Shown here in pieces: positions 31,635 through 43,069 of a stretch of DNA of 64,000 bases. Made by a program: the position numbers and the translations under genes. Each line of letters opens with the position of its first letter. Position 1 is the first letter of the stretch. The notes beneath the pieces are model-generated. The model searched no databases and had not been told where the DNA came from. It saw only the letters and a program-made list of their open reading frames with translations. The stretch is taken from NCBI GenBank assembly GCA_008704415.1, contig VXIS01000106.1, forward strand, positions 62,001 through 126,000, read 5' to 3'. The DNA is from Sphaerosporella brunnea. Taxonomy: Eukaryota > Ascomycota > Pezizomycetes > Pezizales > Pyronemataceae.

Positions 31635-33962
31635 TATAATTCTTCGTCTGCCCCCGGTGTGACCGGGACTGACAGTGAGGCGTGTTCTAGATCCATATCA
31701 TCGGTCATGGCGTCGTCCACGTCCTCTTCATCCTCTTCTTCCGTACCCGAATTCGCCGTCATAGTAGCCTTGGTGTTGGCTGGCTGAGCTACCAGGCGTG
31801 GTCGGCAGGGGTCTCTGAGCATGGCCCCGGCTTCAGGTCGTTGGTCTGGAGTGTCCTTAATCGCCCCGACCGGGGTGGCGTTCGCTCCTGTAGCCTGAGT
31901 GGCGGTAGCCGATTCTGCAGGGTTAGATTTTCCTCTAGCCTTTCTAACCGCCTCCTTCTTTTTAGGGCACGTGTCGCTTTTTGCGGAATGTTTCCCCATG
32001 CAGTTGGGGCATTTAAGCGTTGAAGCGGAGTGCTTGCAGATGCGGCCTGTCTTCTTGTTGCACTCGGCGCAGCCGGTGATGTTGCACTTGTGGGTGGCGG
32101 TAAGGTGCGAACCGCTGCAGTGCGCGCACTTGGGTGGGGCTTGTATCCTCCTGTGGCCGCAGTTAAGTGACAGGTGGCCCCAGCCTGAGCAGTAATCGCA
32201 AAAGGCATCAGGACCTGCTTTCAGGTATGATTCTACCTTCAGGCAGCATCCCGCGAGAAGCAGACCCTTTCGGATGGCGTGCATAGCGGTGCCGCGGTCT
32301 TTAACGGCGAAGGTGACAGAGGAGGCCCGTATGTTGCCGTCTCTGGTGCGTTGTTGGACTAGAGTCTCAGGGACCAACCAGCGGATCTTCATTGAGATGT
32401 CCAGGCCATCATTATCGGTCATCAGGTCCCGCTTAAGCGTGTCGAGCTTGCCGATGTAGCGTTGAGTGTCTACGCCGTGGAGTTTGATTCTTGTCCATTC
32501 CTCATTCGGGCTCACAGCCACTATGGATGAGTCCAGTCGTCTTGCCGCAGCTAGGATGGTGTCGCTGAAGGTGCAAACCTGTATAGCAGTTGCCGAGGGG
32601 TATGACAGGGCGGTGACTGTGCCTTTCCGATTCTGGGTTATCTTGGCCAGACGGATGAAGCCGGGAGCTCGTTTTGCGGCCAGCGCGTCGTTGATGGCTC
32701 GAACCTGGTTGGAGCCATAGCTGTTGTTGACGAGGTGCTGCGAAGGCACCTTCCTCGCGGGCTAGGATGATCGTCCGTGCTCTGTCAGGGACGTCTTTCT
32801 CGGCTGGTTTGAGGGCGGCGATCGGGGTGCCAGTGGCGAGGGAAACTGTTGTTTTGGGGGCCCTGTGGGCCTTCCTCTTGACGACCGCTGTCCAGGACCC
32901 GTCCGCCCTAGAGGTGTCGGCCTTGCTTGGTTTGTACTGCCGCACTTGAAAATGCTTGGTTTCGATGCAGGGCCCGCCTTGAGTTCATTTGTCTTGGTGG
33001 GGTTAGTGGCATTGTTGGCATTGTTGGCACGACTTGGCCTTTGCTGCAGCCGTGGCTGAACGTTGCAGGATCTTCGGGGGCCTATCCTGCTCCGTCTGGA
33101 TGAGGTTGGTTGTCGGTCTTAGGGAGTGCGTGCTGGGACGCTGCGAGGGACTCTTCCTTCCTTGGTCGGACTAGCTGTGCTAGCAGTTGGAGCTCCACGG
33201 CGTGCTCTTCTTCGGTCCTGTTCATGATTTCCGCCTCCTCCTCTTCAGTCACCCACTCCATGGATGAGCCCGGTTGTGGCGCCGTAACTGGAGTCGGAGT
33301 AACAGCTGCCCTGTGTTTGGAGGCAGGGGTCTTGTGCGTTTGAGGGGCTGACCGTGCCCTGAGACGTTGCTTGTACGGTTGGCCGTTGCTGTGCTGCGAC
33401 CACGCGTTCTAGTTCCTCCACCTTCGCGACGAGCGGTCCGGTGATGTCGGCGATCATTTGGAGCACGCGATTTGCGTGCGCATCGAAGTCAGAGCTCAGT
33501 TGGTTCAGGTGGCCGGTTAGGGCCTCCCTGATGGTGTCGCGGATAGTGGAGTCCACCAGTCTGACGTAGCTGGGCGCTTCTTCGAATCGCCGTTTCTTGG
33601 GTTGGGCAGGTGGACTGCCGAACGTGGTGGGGGTGCTTGAAAAGATCGAAGTCTGTTGTCGGCTTGGAGGTGTGATCTTTCAGGCCGCGCGTCATGGCGC
33701 GAGTCATGCGTGGAGCACCTAGTGCGCCCGGACTTGGTGGGGTCGGGTCTGGAGCAGCAGGGCTGGTCTGGGGCTCGGCAAGAGTCGTGGCGATGGGGGC
33801 GGCACTCAGCGACGGAGTCGGGGTCAAGACGGGTTCGGACCACTGAGAGGCGCCCTGAAGGTCAACTTCCATGTCGTCCACTTTGTTCGTGTCGGTCGTC
33901 TGGGACGACTCGATCGGATCGGATGGGTCCTCCAGTGGAGGTGCCGAAGTCAGATCCGTCAT
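31634..33962 (-). pseudogene. LINE ORF1 (gag-like, zinc knuckles), frameshifted
   Basis: The start is the ATG at 33962 (MTDLTSAPPLEDPSD). The product is proline- and serine-rich, then has a basic patch (KKRRFEE, about 33590), a helical segment (33245-33556), an acidic segment (EWVTEEEEAEIMN), and then the main frame from about 32749 down to 31634. That frame has three Cys-rich knuckles (CDYCSGWGHLSLNC, CAHCSGSHLTATHKC and CPNCMGKHSAKSDTC). Reading it needs at least four frame changes, near 33620, 33300, 32950 and 32750. ORF1 proteins coat the element RNA. ORF1 is far more damaged than ORF2. Confidence 0.85.
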
Positions 33963-34114
33963 TTCGGCGTGCGACACGGCGGCGCGGCCCGTCTGTTGTT
34001 GCGCCCGGAGGCGTGAAGCAAAAGTTTTTCTGGCGATCGGGGTTTCTATCCAACGAGAGGGAGACACGTATCGGCTTGGCGTTCTCAAGCGCGATGCGTG
34101 TGGTTGTCGAGTTG

Positions 34115-34128
34115 ACTATCAGGGGCCT
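34115..34128. repeat. LINE target site duplication (14 bp), right copy
   Basis: Identical to 27568-27581. Confidence 0.9.
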
Positions 34129-34593
34129 AAGTAGTTTTCGCTCGCTCTATCGACTGATTAACTCAGAATTTCCGAATTCTGCCTGGTTGCAGATTCACGC
34201 TCATCACTCGGCACTTTTGTATGTGTTACTAAGCGAAATGAATGTCAGAAATCCCACAGTGACTAGGAGTCCCCAACCATATCTACACGTCAATTTAGGC
34301 ATGCGTACGAGCAAAGCAAAAGTCGGGCTGAAATACATAGGGAGCACCGATGACGCGGAGTACGATACACACACGTGGTACGTTTGCCTTTGGACGTCTG
34401 GCGAGTCATCGATGCAATATTCGCATCAGAGACTGCCACGTCCCTGCATGATGACAGACACCAAACGGCGTGCAACTCCATATGCAACAGCCAATGATAT
34501 TCCCAAGACCCAGACCCCCGCTATGCAAGCCACGACTACATCGTACACAACTCGTAACGAAACCCCCCCCCCCGCCCCCCCCCATCATGCACA
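34129..34593. other. Downstream flank of the amine oxidase gene
   Basis: No gene is recognised. Runs of C at 34563-34583 lie just beyond the amine oxidase stop codon. Confidence 0.45.
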
Positions 34594-37199
34594 TCACGCA
34601 CCGCCGACCAGCTCGCCGCGCATGTCAAACGGAAACTTGCGGATCGACACGTCGCCCGAGTACGTTGACAAATCAGCCACCTGGCGCTGGACGGCGACGT
34701 CGCACGTGGGCGGGCGGGCACCGAACGTGTGTGCCTGCGCCGCGGGGGCAGCGGAGCCAAAGCTGACGCGCGCCATGTGGATGGTCTGCTTGGCCGGGTT
34801 GGCGAGGAGGTAGTTGGACGGCTCGAGGACGAAGCCGGCGTGTGCGGAGGTGAAGGCGGTGTTCGGCAGATCGCCGGTGTGCGGCGCGTGGTGCATGCCG
34901 AGGTTGATCCACAGCGCCAGGTCCTCCTGCGCCAGCGACTCGCCGTCGAGGAACTTGGCGAAGTTGACGACCGGGTGCTGCGGGTCGAGGCTGTTGTATG
35001 CGTGGTACGACCGCGGCTCCGTGTCTTTGCGCTTGGTGATGTACATGTGGTGGCGGGACCAGGCGGCGGCGTCGTGCAGGTTCGAGGAGTCGACGGCGGT
35101 GGCGTGGACGGGGCCCGTGGAGGGGCGGACCTTGTAGCCTCTGTACTCGCCGTACTTGTTCTTCCGGTCCCGGTTGACGACGGTGTAGGACGTGGCCGAG
35201 TTCGCGTCGAAGACGATCTTGGCGTGGTCTTCGTTGGCGACCCAGCCCTTCTCGAGCTTGAAGGTGCTGCGGGCCTTGCCGCCGGACCAGGAGTACGTCT
35301 CTTTCGCGGCGACGAACGCGGCGGTGGCGACGCTGTTCTGCGTGCCGAGGATGTCCACGTCGACCTTGAAGTTGAGCACGTGGTCGTGCATGCTGCCGGA
35401 GAGGTTGTCGTGGATCTTGAAGCCGTAGCCCTCGTTGTGCGCGAAGTACGCGCTTTGGATGTAGCCGCTGGCACGCACGTCGACGTGCACGCTTCCGTCG
35501 ATGTAGAACGAATACGAGAACCTGGGGCTGCGTTAGAGCTGTGGAGCTGGGCCCCCCCCCCGGGTCGAGAATGCTCACATGTAGTCGTAGTTCCCAACGG
35601 TGCAGATGCTGCGCAACGTGAAGAAGACGTTCTTGGTCGAGGCGGCGTAGGTGCCGGCGGTGTGGCGGGACATGGGGTAGCTGAGCCGTCAGCGCGTGGC
35701 TCGCGAGCGCGAGAAGAAGGGGGAAACGTACCCGGCATCCTGCTCGAACAAGCAGATGCTGTTGGGATGGACCGTGTGGGTCTCCCTCGTCCAGTAGGAG
35801 GTGTTCAGGAAAGTCGCGTAGGTCGGACAGTCGAAGCCGGGCAGCAGCTCGAAAGCCCAGGGCCCGAATCCGTAGTAGGTGTCGAGGTAGGAAGTCCCGC
35901 TCTGCACGGGATCGTTCCCGGCGTAATGCGCCAATGCCTCCTGGAGCCCGAGCTCGTAGATGATCCTGTCGCCCTTGTACTTGATGTCGTACAGGCGGAC
36001 GCCGCTGTCTCGAGTGAAGGTGATGTAGAACGAAAAGTCCATCCACTCCACGTATCTCCTGTCCGCGTCGACGCCGAAGCGGCCGCCGTCAGGGGCGATC
36101 TGGATGGGCGGGTAGAGCTGGTCACGCTCCATCACAGGCCCCTCCCGATCGGTGTGGGCCCAGCTACCGTCGACGTTGGCACCGAGTCTGACGAAGCCGG
36201 GCGCGAAGAAAGCCTTCCGGAACGCCTCGAGAGATTCGTAAAAGATGTCGTTGTAGAGCAGGCCCAGGACCGCCCACTTGAAAGGATCCCGGCCGGTGAT
36301 GTCCGTCTTGATATACAGCCCCAGCGGCAGCAGGGTCGAGGAATCGAAGCCCCCGGTGGGGTTGCCCCAGAACTGGTCCCAAGAGACGATGCGCCCGTCC
36401 TCCTGCCACAGCGGATCGATCCCCCAGATCGACAGCGTATCGTTCGGGCCGCCGGTCATTTTCTGTCCCCAGAGCGCCGTGGTGATGTCCGACATGTTGG
36501 CGCCGAGGTAGGCGAGAAACACGCTGCGGGTGTCCTCGTCGGCATTGTAGTTGCGCTGCTTGCCCTCGCCTTTGTTGAAGGGCCAGTTCAAGGGCTCCAG
36601 CTTGGTGACACCGGCGACGACGGGTAGCGGGCCCACGGTAAAGTCTTGGATGTAGGGTTCGGGGACGGCGCGGATGTCGAGGACGACGTGGGCATAGCGC
36701 GTAGGCGGCCGGCCGGCGCCGTCGAGGTAGCTGAGCGCATCTGACTTGTTCGGGGCGAGGAGCTCGACGAGAGCTCTACAACGCAGCCAGCAGTCAGCGG
36801 GAGAGCTCGAAATGGGAACAGGGCCACCTACAGAGTATTATCGTTGTCGGTGGCGTTGGCCGCCAGCGTGAGGTTGTATCCCGAGTGGGCGAACAGGAAA
36901 TCCGCAACGTCTGCGGCCTCGTCACTGGAGAGCGGCGCCCAGATATTCTCCTTCGGGGCAGCGATGGCAGCGCTCGAGCCGGCGTAGCACTGGACGCAGG
37001 TGGAATCGACGCCGCCGCTCCGTTTGGCGTAAAGGTACGGCGGACTGGAGGAACGCTTCTGGAACGCAATGTCCCGCGGATCGACCTGGGAGTGTCTGGT
37101 GCCTCGTTGATTCTTCGCTCGGAACCCGCGCGGTTGAAGTCGGCCTTCGACCAGGGCAGTCAACGACAGAGCGCCGGCCAGGAAAGAAAGAAGCTTCAT
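34594..37199 (-). CDS. Secreted copper amine oxidase (primary-amine oxidase), four exons
   Basis: It oxidises primary amines to aldehydes with release of ammonia and hydrogen peroxide. Exons (minus) are 37199-36832, 36775-35732, 35680-35579 and 35521-34594, giving 813 residues. All three introns are GT-AG, of 56, 51 and 57 bp, and keep the frame. Residues 1-20 form a signal peptide. Asp421 in SYLDTYYGFGP is the likely catalytic base. Tyr502 in TVGNYDYM is the precursor of the topaquinone cofactor. His550 and His552 (MHDH) and His716 (MHHAPH) fit the three copper ligands, with spacings like those of known enzymes. The FYES region is a fungal-type feature. The family is certain; the substrate is not. 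Confidence 0.93.
35522..35578 (-). other. Intron 3 of the amine oxidase gene
   Basis: 57 bp, GTGAGC to CCCCAG, containing a run of G on the coding strand and a CTCTAAC branch site. Confidence 0.87.
35681..35731 (-). other. Intron 2 of the amine oxidase gene
   Basis: 51 bp, GTACGT to CTCAG, with a GCTGAC branch site very close to the acceptor. Confidence 0.87.
36776..36831 (-). other. Intron 1 of the amine oxidase gene
   Basis: 56 bp, GTAGGT to TTGTAG, with a GCTGAC branch site. Confidence 0.88.
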
Positions 37200-40092
37200 G
37201 GCGGCCTGCAGTGAGTTCTCCTGTCGACGATGGACTCAACCGGAAGTGGCGGGCCACTGCGCGGTTTATGTATCGGCTCGGAAGCGTCCTCGTACCTCTC
37301 CCACACAAAGGCGCAGTGTCCATGCCAGCCGCTGGAGAGTCGCTGGGATTTGCAACGTGGATTCGTTCGGAGCAACGGTTGGGAACCGGCTGACCACGTC
37401 GGCGGTAGCTGACCAAGACGTCGTACAAACCAAACGCCGCACCAAGCTGCGGAATAGTTCTCAATTGGGGTGGTGCCGACGCTCGTATAGCACAGCCGTG
37501 CCTTGCGGTAAAGCCCGCAAACGCGGCGTTTTGTTCGCGTCGCCTGCGCAGTCGGCCGAGTATATAACCAACAAGGTGGCTGTGCAGCGGGGAACACATT
37601 CAACGCAAACGACCGTCCTTTGTCCGTGGAAAGCAGTAAGCGGAGGAGAGGAGACATGCCAAATGCCGCGCCGCAGAAGACAGCCCCGCAGAAGCGCGTC
37701 ATAAAAGTGCCCGGTTTCGCTTATAGAAAACCGTAGAGGCTATATGAGTGGATATCCCCTGGTCGACTCCTATCGGCGCCCCTGCATCGCGGGCGCAGAG
37801 CCGATATAGATATTTTTCCGAGCCGCGGTGGCCGTTTACCTCCTCCTCCTCTCTTCGCACCCGGCGAAAGGGTTTCATCCGAAGCTGAACTCAGCGGTCG
37901 ATGTAGGAATATACGTGAAAATTTCAGGCGTAAAGTTGGAGCAGCGAGGGTGTGTGCAGAAAAAAAAAAAATCGGGTAAAATACCGAAATAAGGTTTCAT
38001 TTGCATGGAGACTCTTTTATGCGAAGGAGACACCGCCTTCCTCCGACGCGTTCTTTTGTCTCCCTCGGAAACTCCCCTCAATTTCCGGAACGAAAGCCTG
38101 AACCACGCTGAGGTTAAACGGACAGCGAGTGTCACGGCCACCGGGATGGCGCAAGGACCTTCTTCTACACCTTCAATGCACATCGCGGACAACTCCGCGG
38201 ACGCTGGGAGCTGAGCTGAAAACTCCAATATCGATCGATTCGTCTTGCGGGACAGGATGCCGAAAAAAACAGAACCCGAATTCACCGAGGCCACAAAGGA
38301 AAGCGGGGTATATCTCAGGACATGCGTGTGGGCAAAAACTGGAGGTCAGCGGATATTCGAGAACGCGTATGGTGGCTCTCAAAGCTCCAGAATACCGTGC
38401 TCACGGGAATCAGCAGACACGACACTCGCAAAACCCAATTCTTTCCCGTTGCTTATCTGCGCACGACCCGGTCCCTGAGCTCCAGAACCCCGCGTTTCGG
38501 AGCCTTGGGTGTGTTGGCCGAGATCTGCACAACGACGATAAGACGACCCGCAGAACCTCCCCACCGAATCATCGATGCAGTATGGTCCAGACCCTGCTGT
38601 TCTTCGGAGAGGTGGCCGAGAAATCGGGATGATAGATACACTTGATATCGTTGCGCACGCGGTATCCGATGGAAGCCGGTTCCCGTGTGCTGGATCCGCC
38701 GAAAGCGGCCGTGTAGTGGGGTACGGTGATACGGCGCACATGTGCAGGCTGTGCACATACCGAGCAGGTCAGCAAATCGTAAACTGTTCCAGAGCACACG
38801 ACGGCTACTTACTCGGTGTCTGAGATGCGATACCTGAGAAGCTGGCGGGTATGTTTCTCGAATGGACTGCCAGATCGAGGCTTTGAAGCAGAAGGGGGTT
38901 ATCTCGAAGAATACAGATACTCCTTGGCGGCTTCTCTGCACCACAGTCAGCTGGGAATCTCTGCGATGCAGGACGGTCAATAACACAGCAGCAGCCAGCC
39001 GCACTTGCCGGCCGCGTAATGCGCACAACATCCAACCTGTGTTCCGCTCAGCCCCACGAATTCCGACCCGCAAACAAAAACGCAAATGCCTCAGCTACCC
39101 GCAGCTGAAGCCAAGCAACAACATCGCAGAGCAACATGCGCAACGTCTCCGACGTCATGCAAAGCACGTTCCCGAACCCGGACCCAGTCTCCGGGAGTGC
39201 TTACGGCATGCCGTTGCGTCCAGACCCGCTCGACGGGCTTACAGGCAACGCCGGTTGCTAGCATCCACCGAGGTGCCGGAACATGGCGTGCAGATTTCCG
39301 GCTCTCCCGGAATATCCAAGGTACACGACAGCTCGTTGATTAGCAGACCGGTAAACAGGCTGTCTTGTCGATTGGATCGTGCACGCGGTCAGCCTTCCGT
39401 TGCGAGGGAAGCCACCCTGATAGGGCAGACCTGAGGAATGACATGCCCCTTTCAACGCCGCCCTCCAGGCTTCTCTCCATCCGTGATATCGGCTTGTGGA
39501 TGTAGCCTCGCGAGCATCCTGCTCAAACAGGGGCGGCGTAGTTGTAGATCCACGCAGCAGTAGTCTCGGTGGACCCGTCTTCGCATCGAGCGTAGACTCC
39601 AGCCGATGTGGACAAGAGAAGCGACGGACGGCGAGGTGGACTTCGAATCTGTAACAGTCAACATTTCCACGCCCCAACACCGGGGCCGTACCGGAACGTC
39701 TTCGCGAGTTGTAACGCCGAGTTGCGGTGCAAGGTGTCGGGGAGACGCCGTCGGCTCCTGCTGAGAATGGTGACGTGTGCAGAGCCGCAGGTCATCACGC
39801 ATCACTCGGCGGCCCGAGCAAAATGGAACGGAACCTCTTGAAACAGAGTCGAAATGTTAGCGAGAGTGTGAGGGACAGTATTGTAGGCGGGATTGCAGGG
39901 TTGTATCATTTTGGATTGTCACGAGTGAGAGTAGGCTGGCTCGGTGAAAAATTTTCACGACGCGATGTGGCGATCCTCCCTGCAACGACGCGACGAACCG
40001 AGAACACGCACCACAGCACACGCGACACGACACGACAAACAAACGACTCTTTCCTCGTATTCTCGCGTGGCAGCCAGAAGACGATGAAAGAG
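37200..40092. other. Spacer between amine oxidase and U2 snRNA
   Basis: About 2.9 kb with many overlapping ORFs on both strands, the longest about 210 codons on the minus strand (38453-39085). None has recognisable motifs, introns or codon bias. The part next to 37200 should hold the amine oxidase promoter; a TATATAA-like sequence lies at 37560-37566. Confidence 0.45.
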
Positions 40093-40279
40093 AGGTCGCG
40101 TCAACCGGAGGCAGTGCAATACCGGTGACACAGTGGGAGCCGACATGCGCAAGCACAGCGGCCAGCCCCCGCAATGCAAAAATTAGATTAATAAATGACG
40201 ATCCATATAGGACCATTTCAGATATTAAACTGAAAAGAACAGATACTACACTTGATCTAAGCCAAAAGGCTGAAGAGTT
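40093..40279 (-). ncRNA. U2: U2 spliceosomal snRNA
   Basis: The minus strand begins with CTCTTC, then the universal GCCTTTTGGCTTAGATCAAG and GTGTAGTATCTGTTC, which contains the branch-site recognition sequence GUAGUA. Stem IIa (CAGTTTAATATCTG) and an Sm site (AATTTTTG, near 40180) follow. The 3' stem-loop CCGGTATTGCACTGCCTCCGG closes the molecule and matches the conserved U2 loop. U2 base-pairs with the intron branch point in the spliceosome. The 5' end is placed by alignment to the consensus start; the 3' end is approximate. Confidence 0.93.
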
Positions 40280-40287
40280 TATTAGCA

Positions 40288-40350
40288 TATACTCGATGAT
40301 GATGATGGTGATGGTGATGATGAGATGGGAATGATGAAATGATGGTGGTT
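40288..40350. repeat. ATG/GAT microsatellite next to U2
   Basis: Repeated GATGAT and GGTGAT units lie directly upstream of the U2 gene, where its promoter should be. Confidence 0.75.
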
Positions 40351-40878
40351 GGGGGAGGTGAGAACGTACCAAAGAGAGCTAAAGAGAAAAGAAGCGGAAG
40401 AGAGGAGAAGCGCGCAATTTATAGTTGGAGGATGCGGCTCTGCGCTGAATTTTGGCCGACGGTGGGGCTTGGGGCTTGGGGTTTGGCGCAGCGGTCACAG
40501 GCACAACAACAACACTTCGAAAAGTAAGAACCTCGAGTGCCTTATTCTGAAATGGATAAACTCTGCCCCGGAAGTTGAGCTGTCAAGAAAAACTCGAGCT
40601 TTGTGCATTCTGCATGCCGCCGGCCAGTGCGTGAAACCCCACAAATTTGCTGACCTAAACGGTGCAAGACTCGGCCATGAGCGGTGGGCATAGGATCTAC
40701 GAAAAAAAAAAGTCGAAGGCATCACGCGACGTGGTGGCCAGTCTCCAACGCTGCGCTCCGCGGGCGAGAGAATCTATGGTTTTGAGGGTTTCACGGTGAC
40801 TACCTGCTCATTGCAGCGCTTTGCCGTTTGATCGTCTCTTCATTGGCTACGCATCGAGAAAACAGACAACAGGCACGT
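40351..40878. other. Spacer between U2 and HAD gene
   Basis: No gene is recognised. The right end contains the 3' flank of the HAD gene. Confidence 0.45.
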
Positions 40879-41628
40879 TCACAACTTCCCGGCAGCATCG
40901 TCCTCCTCAAACTCCGACAGCTTCTCCCTGAACTCGCTCCAATCGGTCATGACGTTCTTGGCGCCGACCGCCAGCAACGCCTGCTTCATTTCCGCCTGCT
41001 TCTCGGGCACGTAGCTCCCGACGTAGCCCATCACCGGGATGCCGGCCCTGACCGCGCTCAACGTGCCGCTCTTGCTGTCCTCGACCGCCACGCACTCCTC
41101 GGGCCGCTTCCCCAGCACCTCGAGCGCGTGCTTGTAGATGGCCGGGTCCGGCTTGCTCGTCGGCGTCGGCAGCGAGGTGGCGGCGGAGAAGATGTGGCCG
41201 CGCGGGAAGTAGACGTCGTGGCCGACCTTCTCGACCGAGGCCTCGACGCGGCGCAGGGCGGACGAGGAGACGACGGCGAGGCCGTACTTGCCCTCCTCGT
41301 ACAGGCGCTGCAGCTCGGGCGAGCAGCCGTCGCACGGCTGCGCCTTGTCGAGCAGCGTCGCGATCACCTGGTCCTCCTCCTCCTTGACGTACTTCTCCTC
41401 GTCCTCCGGCGTGATGGTCAGGCTGCGCGTCTGCGCGAGCGCCTGGAGCATGCCGCGGAAATTCATGCCGACGAAGTCTTGGATCAGCTGCGGGCCGGTG
41501 TAGCGGTCGGGGACGCCGTGGGCCTCGAGGACGCGGTTCATGACCTGGGCGCAGGCGTCGAAGGCGAGGTCCTCCGAGAGCACGAGCGTGTTGTCGCAGT
41601 CGAAGAGGATGTGGGTGACGGTCGGCAT
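40879..41628 (-). CDS. HAD-superfamily phosphatase (beta-phosphoglucomutase/DOG phosphatase-like)
   Basis: This intronless gene encodes 249 residues of a haloacid-dehalogenase-type hydrolase, which removes phosphate through an aspartyl-phosphate. Motif I is FDCDNT with nucleophile Asp10 and acid/base Asp12. Motif II is VVSSS (Ser121-123), motif III is SKPDPAIYKHAL (Lys159) and motif IV is AVEDS (Glu183, Asp184). Residues 17-100 form a helical cap of the C1 type. The closest family sense is sugar-phosphate phosphatase or phosphoglucomutase; the substrate cannot be read from the sequence. The frame stays open upstream to 41721, but the first ATG is at 41628, directly before the domain. No targeting signal is visible. 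Confidence 0.88.
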   Translation of the reverse strand: MPTVTHILFDCDNTLVLSEDLAFDACAQVMNRVLEAHGVPDRYTGPQLIQDFVGMNFRGMLQALAQTRSLTITPEDEEKYVKEEEDQVIATLLDKAQPCDGCSPELQRLYEEGKYGLAVVSSSALRRVEASVEKVGHDVYFPRGHIFSAATSLPTPTSKPDPAIYKHALEVLGKRPEECVAVEDSKSGTLSAVRAGIPVMGYVGSYVPEKQAEMKQALLAVGAKNVMTDWSEFREKLSEFEEDDAAGKL

Positions 41629-42868
41629 TTCGGGTGGACCTTCGGCTTTCGGATCTTTGGGGTTGCGATGCGCTGGAGGAGGAGGAGGAGGCTGTTTCTC
41701 TTCGGCTGGGTTCGTTTCCACGCGTGCAGTCCGGGTCTGCGTCTCGCTCGTGTCGGGCAGAAGAAAAGGCTCCCCAGCAGACGGTGGTCTTACTTATGCC
41801 TCCGTTGCTGCTGCGGGGTTCGCGCGGGACATGTCGGGGTTGATTCCGGCCAGCAGCTGCAGCTGCCCTGCGCATGCATGGCAGCGTCGTTTGACATTTC
41901 CACGGCGGTTGCTGGGGTGGTTGCGCCATCACCGAGCACCCATCAGAACCGGAGCAAAACCGAACGAACCGCTCATCGCGTCGCCCATCTGCCTCTGCGA
42001 CCGAGCGCCGCCTGTTGGGCGCGGACACGGGCGCGGGCGGGGCAGGCGCGCGCGGGGTTGCCCGCTTAGTCAACTGTGGCGGATTTCCGACGTGTGGCGT
42101 CGGTTTTGCTTGTCGACGCGCCGGCGCTTCCGATTGGCCGGCCGCGTTCTTCCGGCTTCCGTGTGGTTACCGCGATTGCGGGGCTGCGGTTGCGATGCTG
42201 CTCGCCGGACGGCCGGCCAATGGTTGCGCGGCGTGGATAATATATTGCGAAAGAGGGGTGCGAGATATATCGCGATATGAAAGCGGGGCTGCGAGACATA
42301 TCGTGCGAGGCAGCAGGCGTCGACGTCACCGCGTCCATCGCGGGTGAAGGCCAAGGGGGGGCGCACCTGGCGAGTGCCGGGGATGGGATCCAATCCAAGC
42401 TGCTCGGAATCATGCAGTTGGGCAGCGTTGATCGGAAAGCCTTGCGCCACATCCAAGCGCCACATCCAAGCGCCACACTCGGCCTCCACTCCGAAGCGGT
42501 GTTCTCGATGCAAAGCCGGTTGCTGAGTAGCCCGGCTGTGCAGCACGGCGTGCTCGGATATAAAGCGTGGTCAACGTTCCACGAATCTATGGAGTCTTCC
42601 TGCTTTTAGAGTCCCATAATGGTTTGTCATCAGCGAGTGACAGCGCATGAAGCACCAAACCATGAGTGATAGCCCATGAACGACAGATTGCCGTCATCAC
42701 CTCCACTCAGGCGCCGCCAACATAGCAAGCATTGGATCCCGGCGTGGCGGGCCGACGACGAAGTTATTCCAGTGCTTGCAGGGATGGCACCGATAACGTA
42801 TTTCCAGAAATATATGCAGTCCAACGCAACAGCCCAAACCGGCTGGCTATTGGGAACACTGCTGCGAA
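41629..42868. other. Upstream region of the HAD gene and spacer
   Basis: GC-rich with ORFs on both strands that look like shadows. A 16-bp tandem duplication (CACATCCAAGCGC) lies near 42448-42472. Confidence 0.45.
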
Positions 42869-42870
42869 TA

Positions 42871-43067
42871 CCGCAAAAACTCGGATATAAGATACCCCCC
42901 AGATTTGGTTAGCGGCATGCAATTGCCTTATAAGGGATTTAATGTCTCTAAAAGGAAGTCAGCAAAAAACAACAGCCCTCCTTGGTAAGCTTAAACCTTT
43001 CCCCTAGAAGGCAATTCTTTGCCGCTAACCAAATATCGGGGAGTATCTTATATCCGAGTTTTTACGG
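42871..43067. mobile_element. MITE with about 60-bp terminal inverted repeats, TA target
   Basis: The left end CCGCAAAAACTCGGATATAA and the inverted right end CCGTAAAAACTCGGATATAA match closely. The inverted similarity continues through GGTTAGCGGCA to the AATTGCCTT block, about 60 bp in all. A TA dinucleotide flanks each side (42869-42870 and 43068-43069), the target of Tc1/mariner-type transposases, including Fot1/pogo. The 197-bp element has no coding capacity. Confidence 0.87.
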
Positions 43068-43069
43068 TA

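Larger units (their letters stand above)
27582..34114 (-). mobile_element. Tad1-like LINE retrotransposon, full length
   Basis: The 6.53-kb element on the minus strand has a gag-like ORF1 with CCHC knuckles, then ORF2 with endonuclease, RT and RNase H. This layout is typical of the Tad group of fungal non-LTR elements. The 14-bp duplications at both ends fix its limits. The 5' UTR is 152 bp. The 3' UTR ends in a small palindrome (GCCGCAAGCGGC, 27612-27623) followed by an A-rich tail (about 27582-27598). The full 5' end is unusual because LINEs are often 5'-truncated. Confidence 0.93.

Noticed and set aside
34729..36627. 632-codon open frame on the plus strand
   Set aside because: It lies antisense to the amine oxidase exons and follows from their high GC third positions; it has no motif of its own.
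38453..39085. Long minus-strand frame between amine oxidase and U2
   Set aside because: Several frames on both strands are open here; none has domain motifs or fungal intron signals.
40828..42069. 413-codon open frame on the plus strand and a 388-codon frame on the minus strand
   Set aside because: Both are shadows of the HAD gene, with low-complexity Arg/Ala-rich translation.
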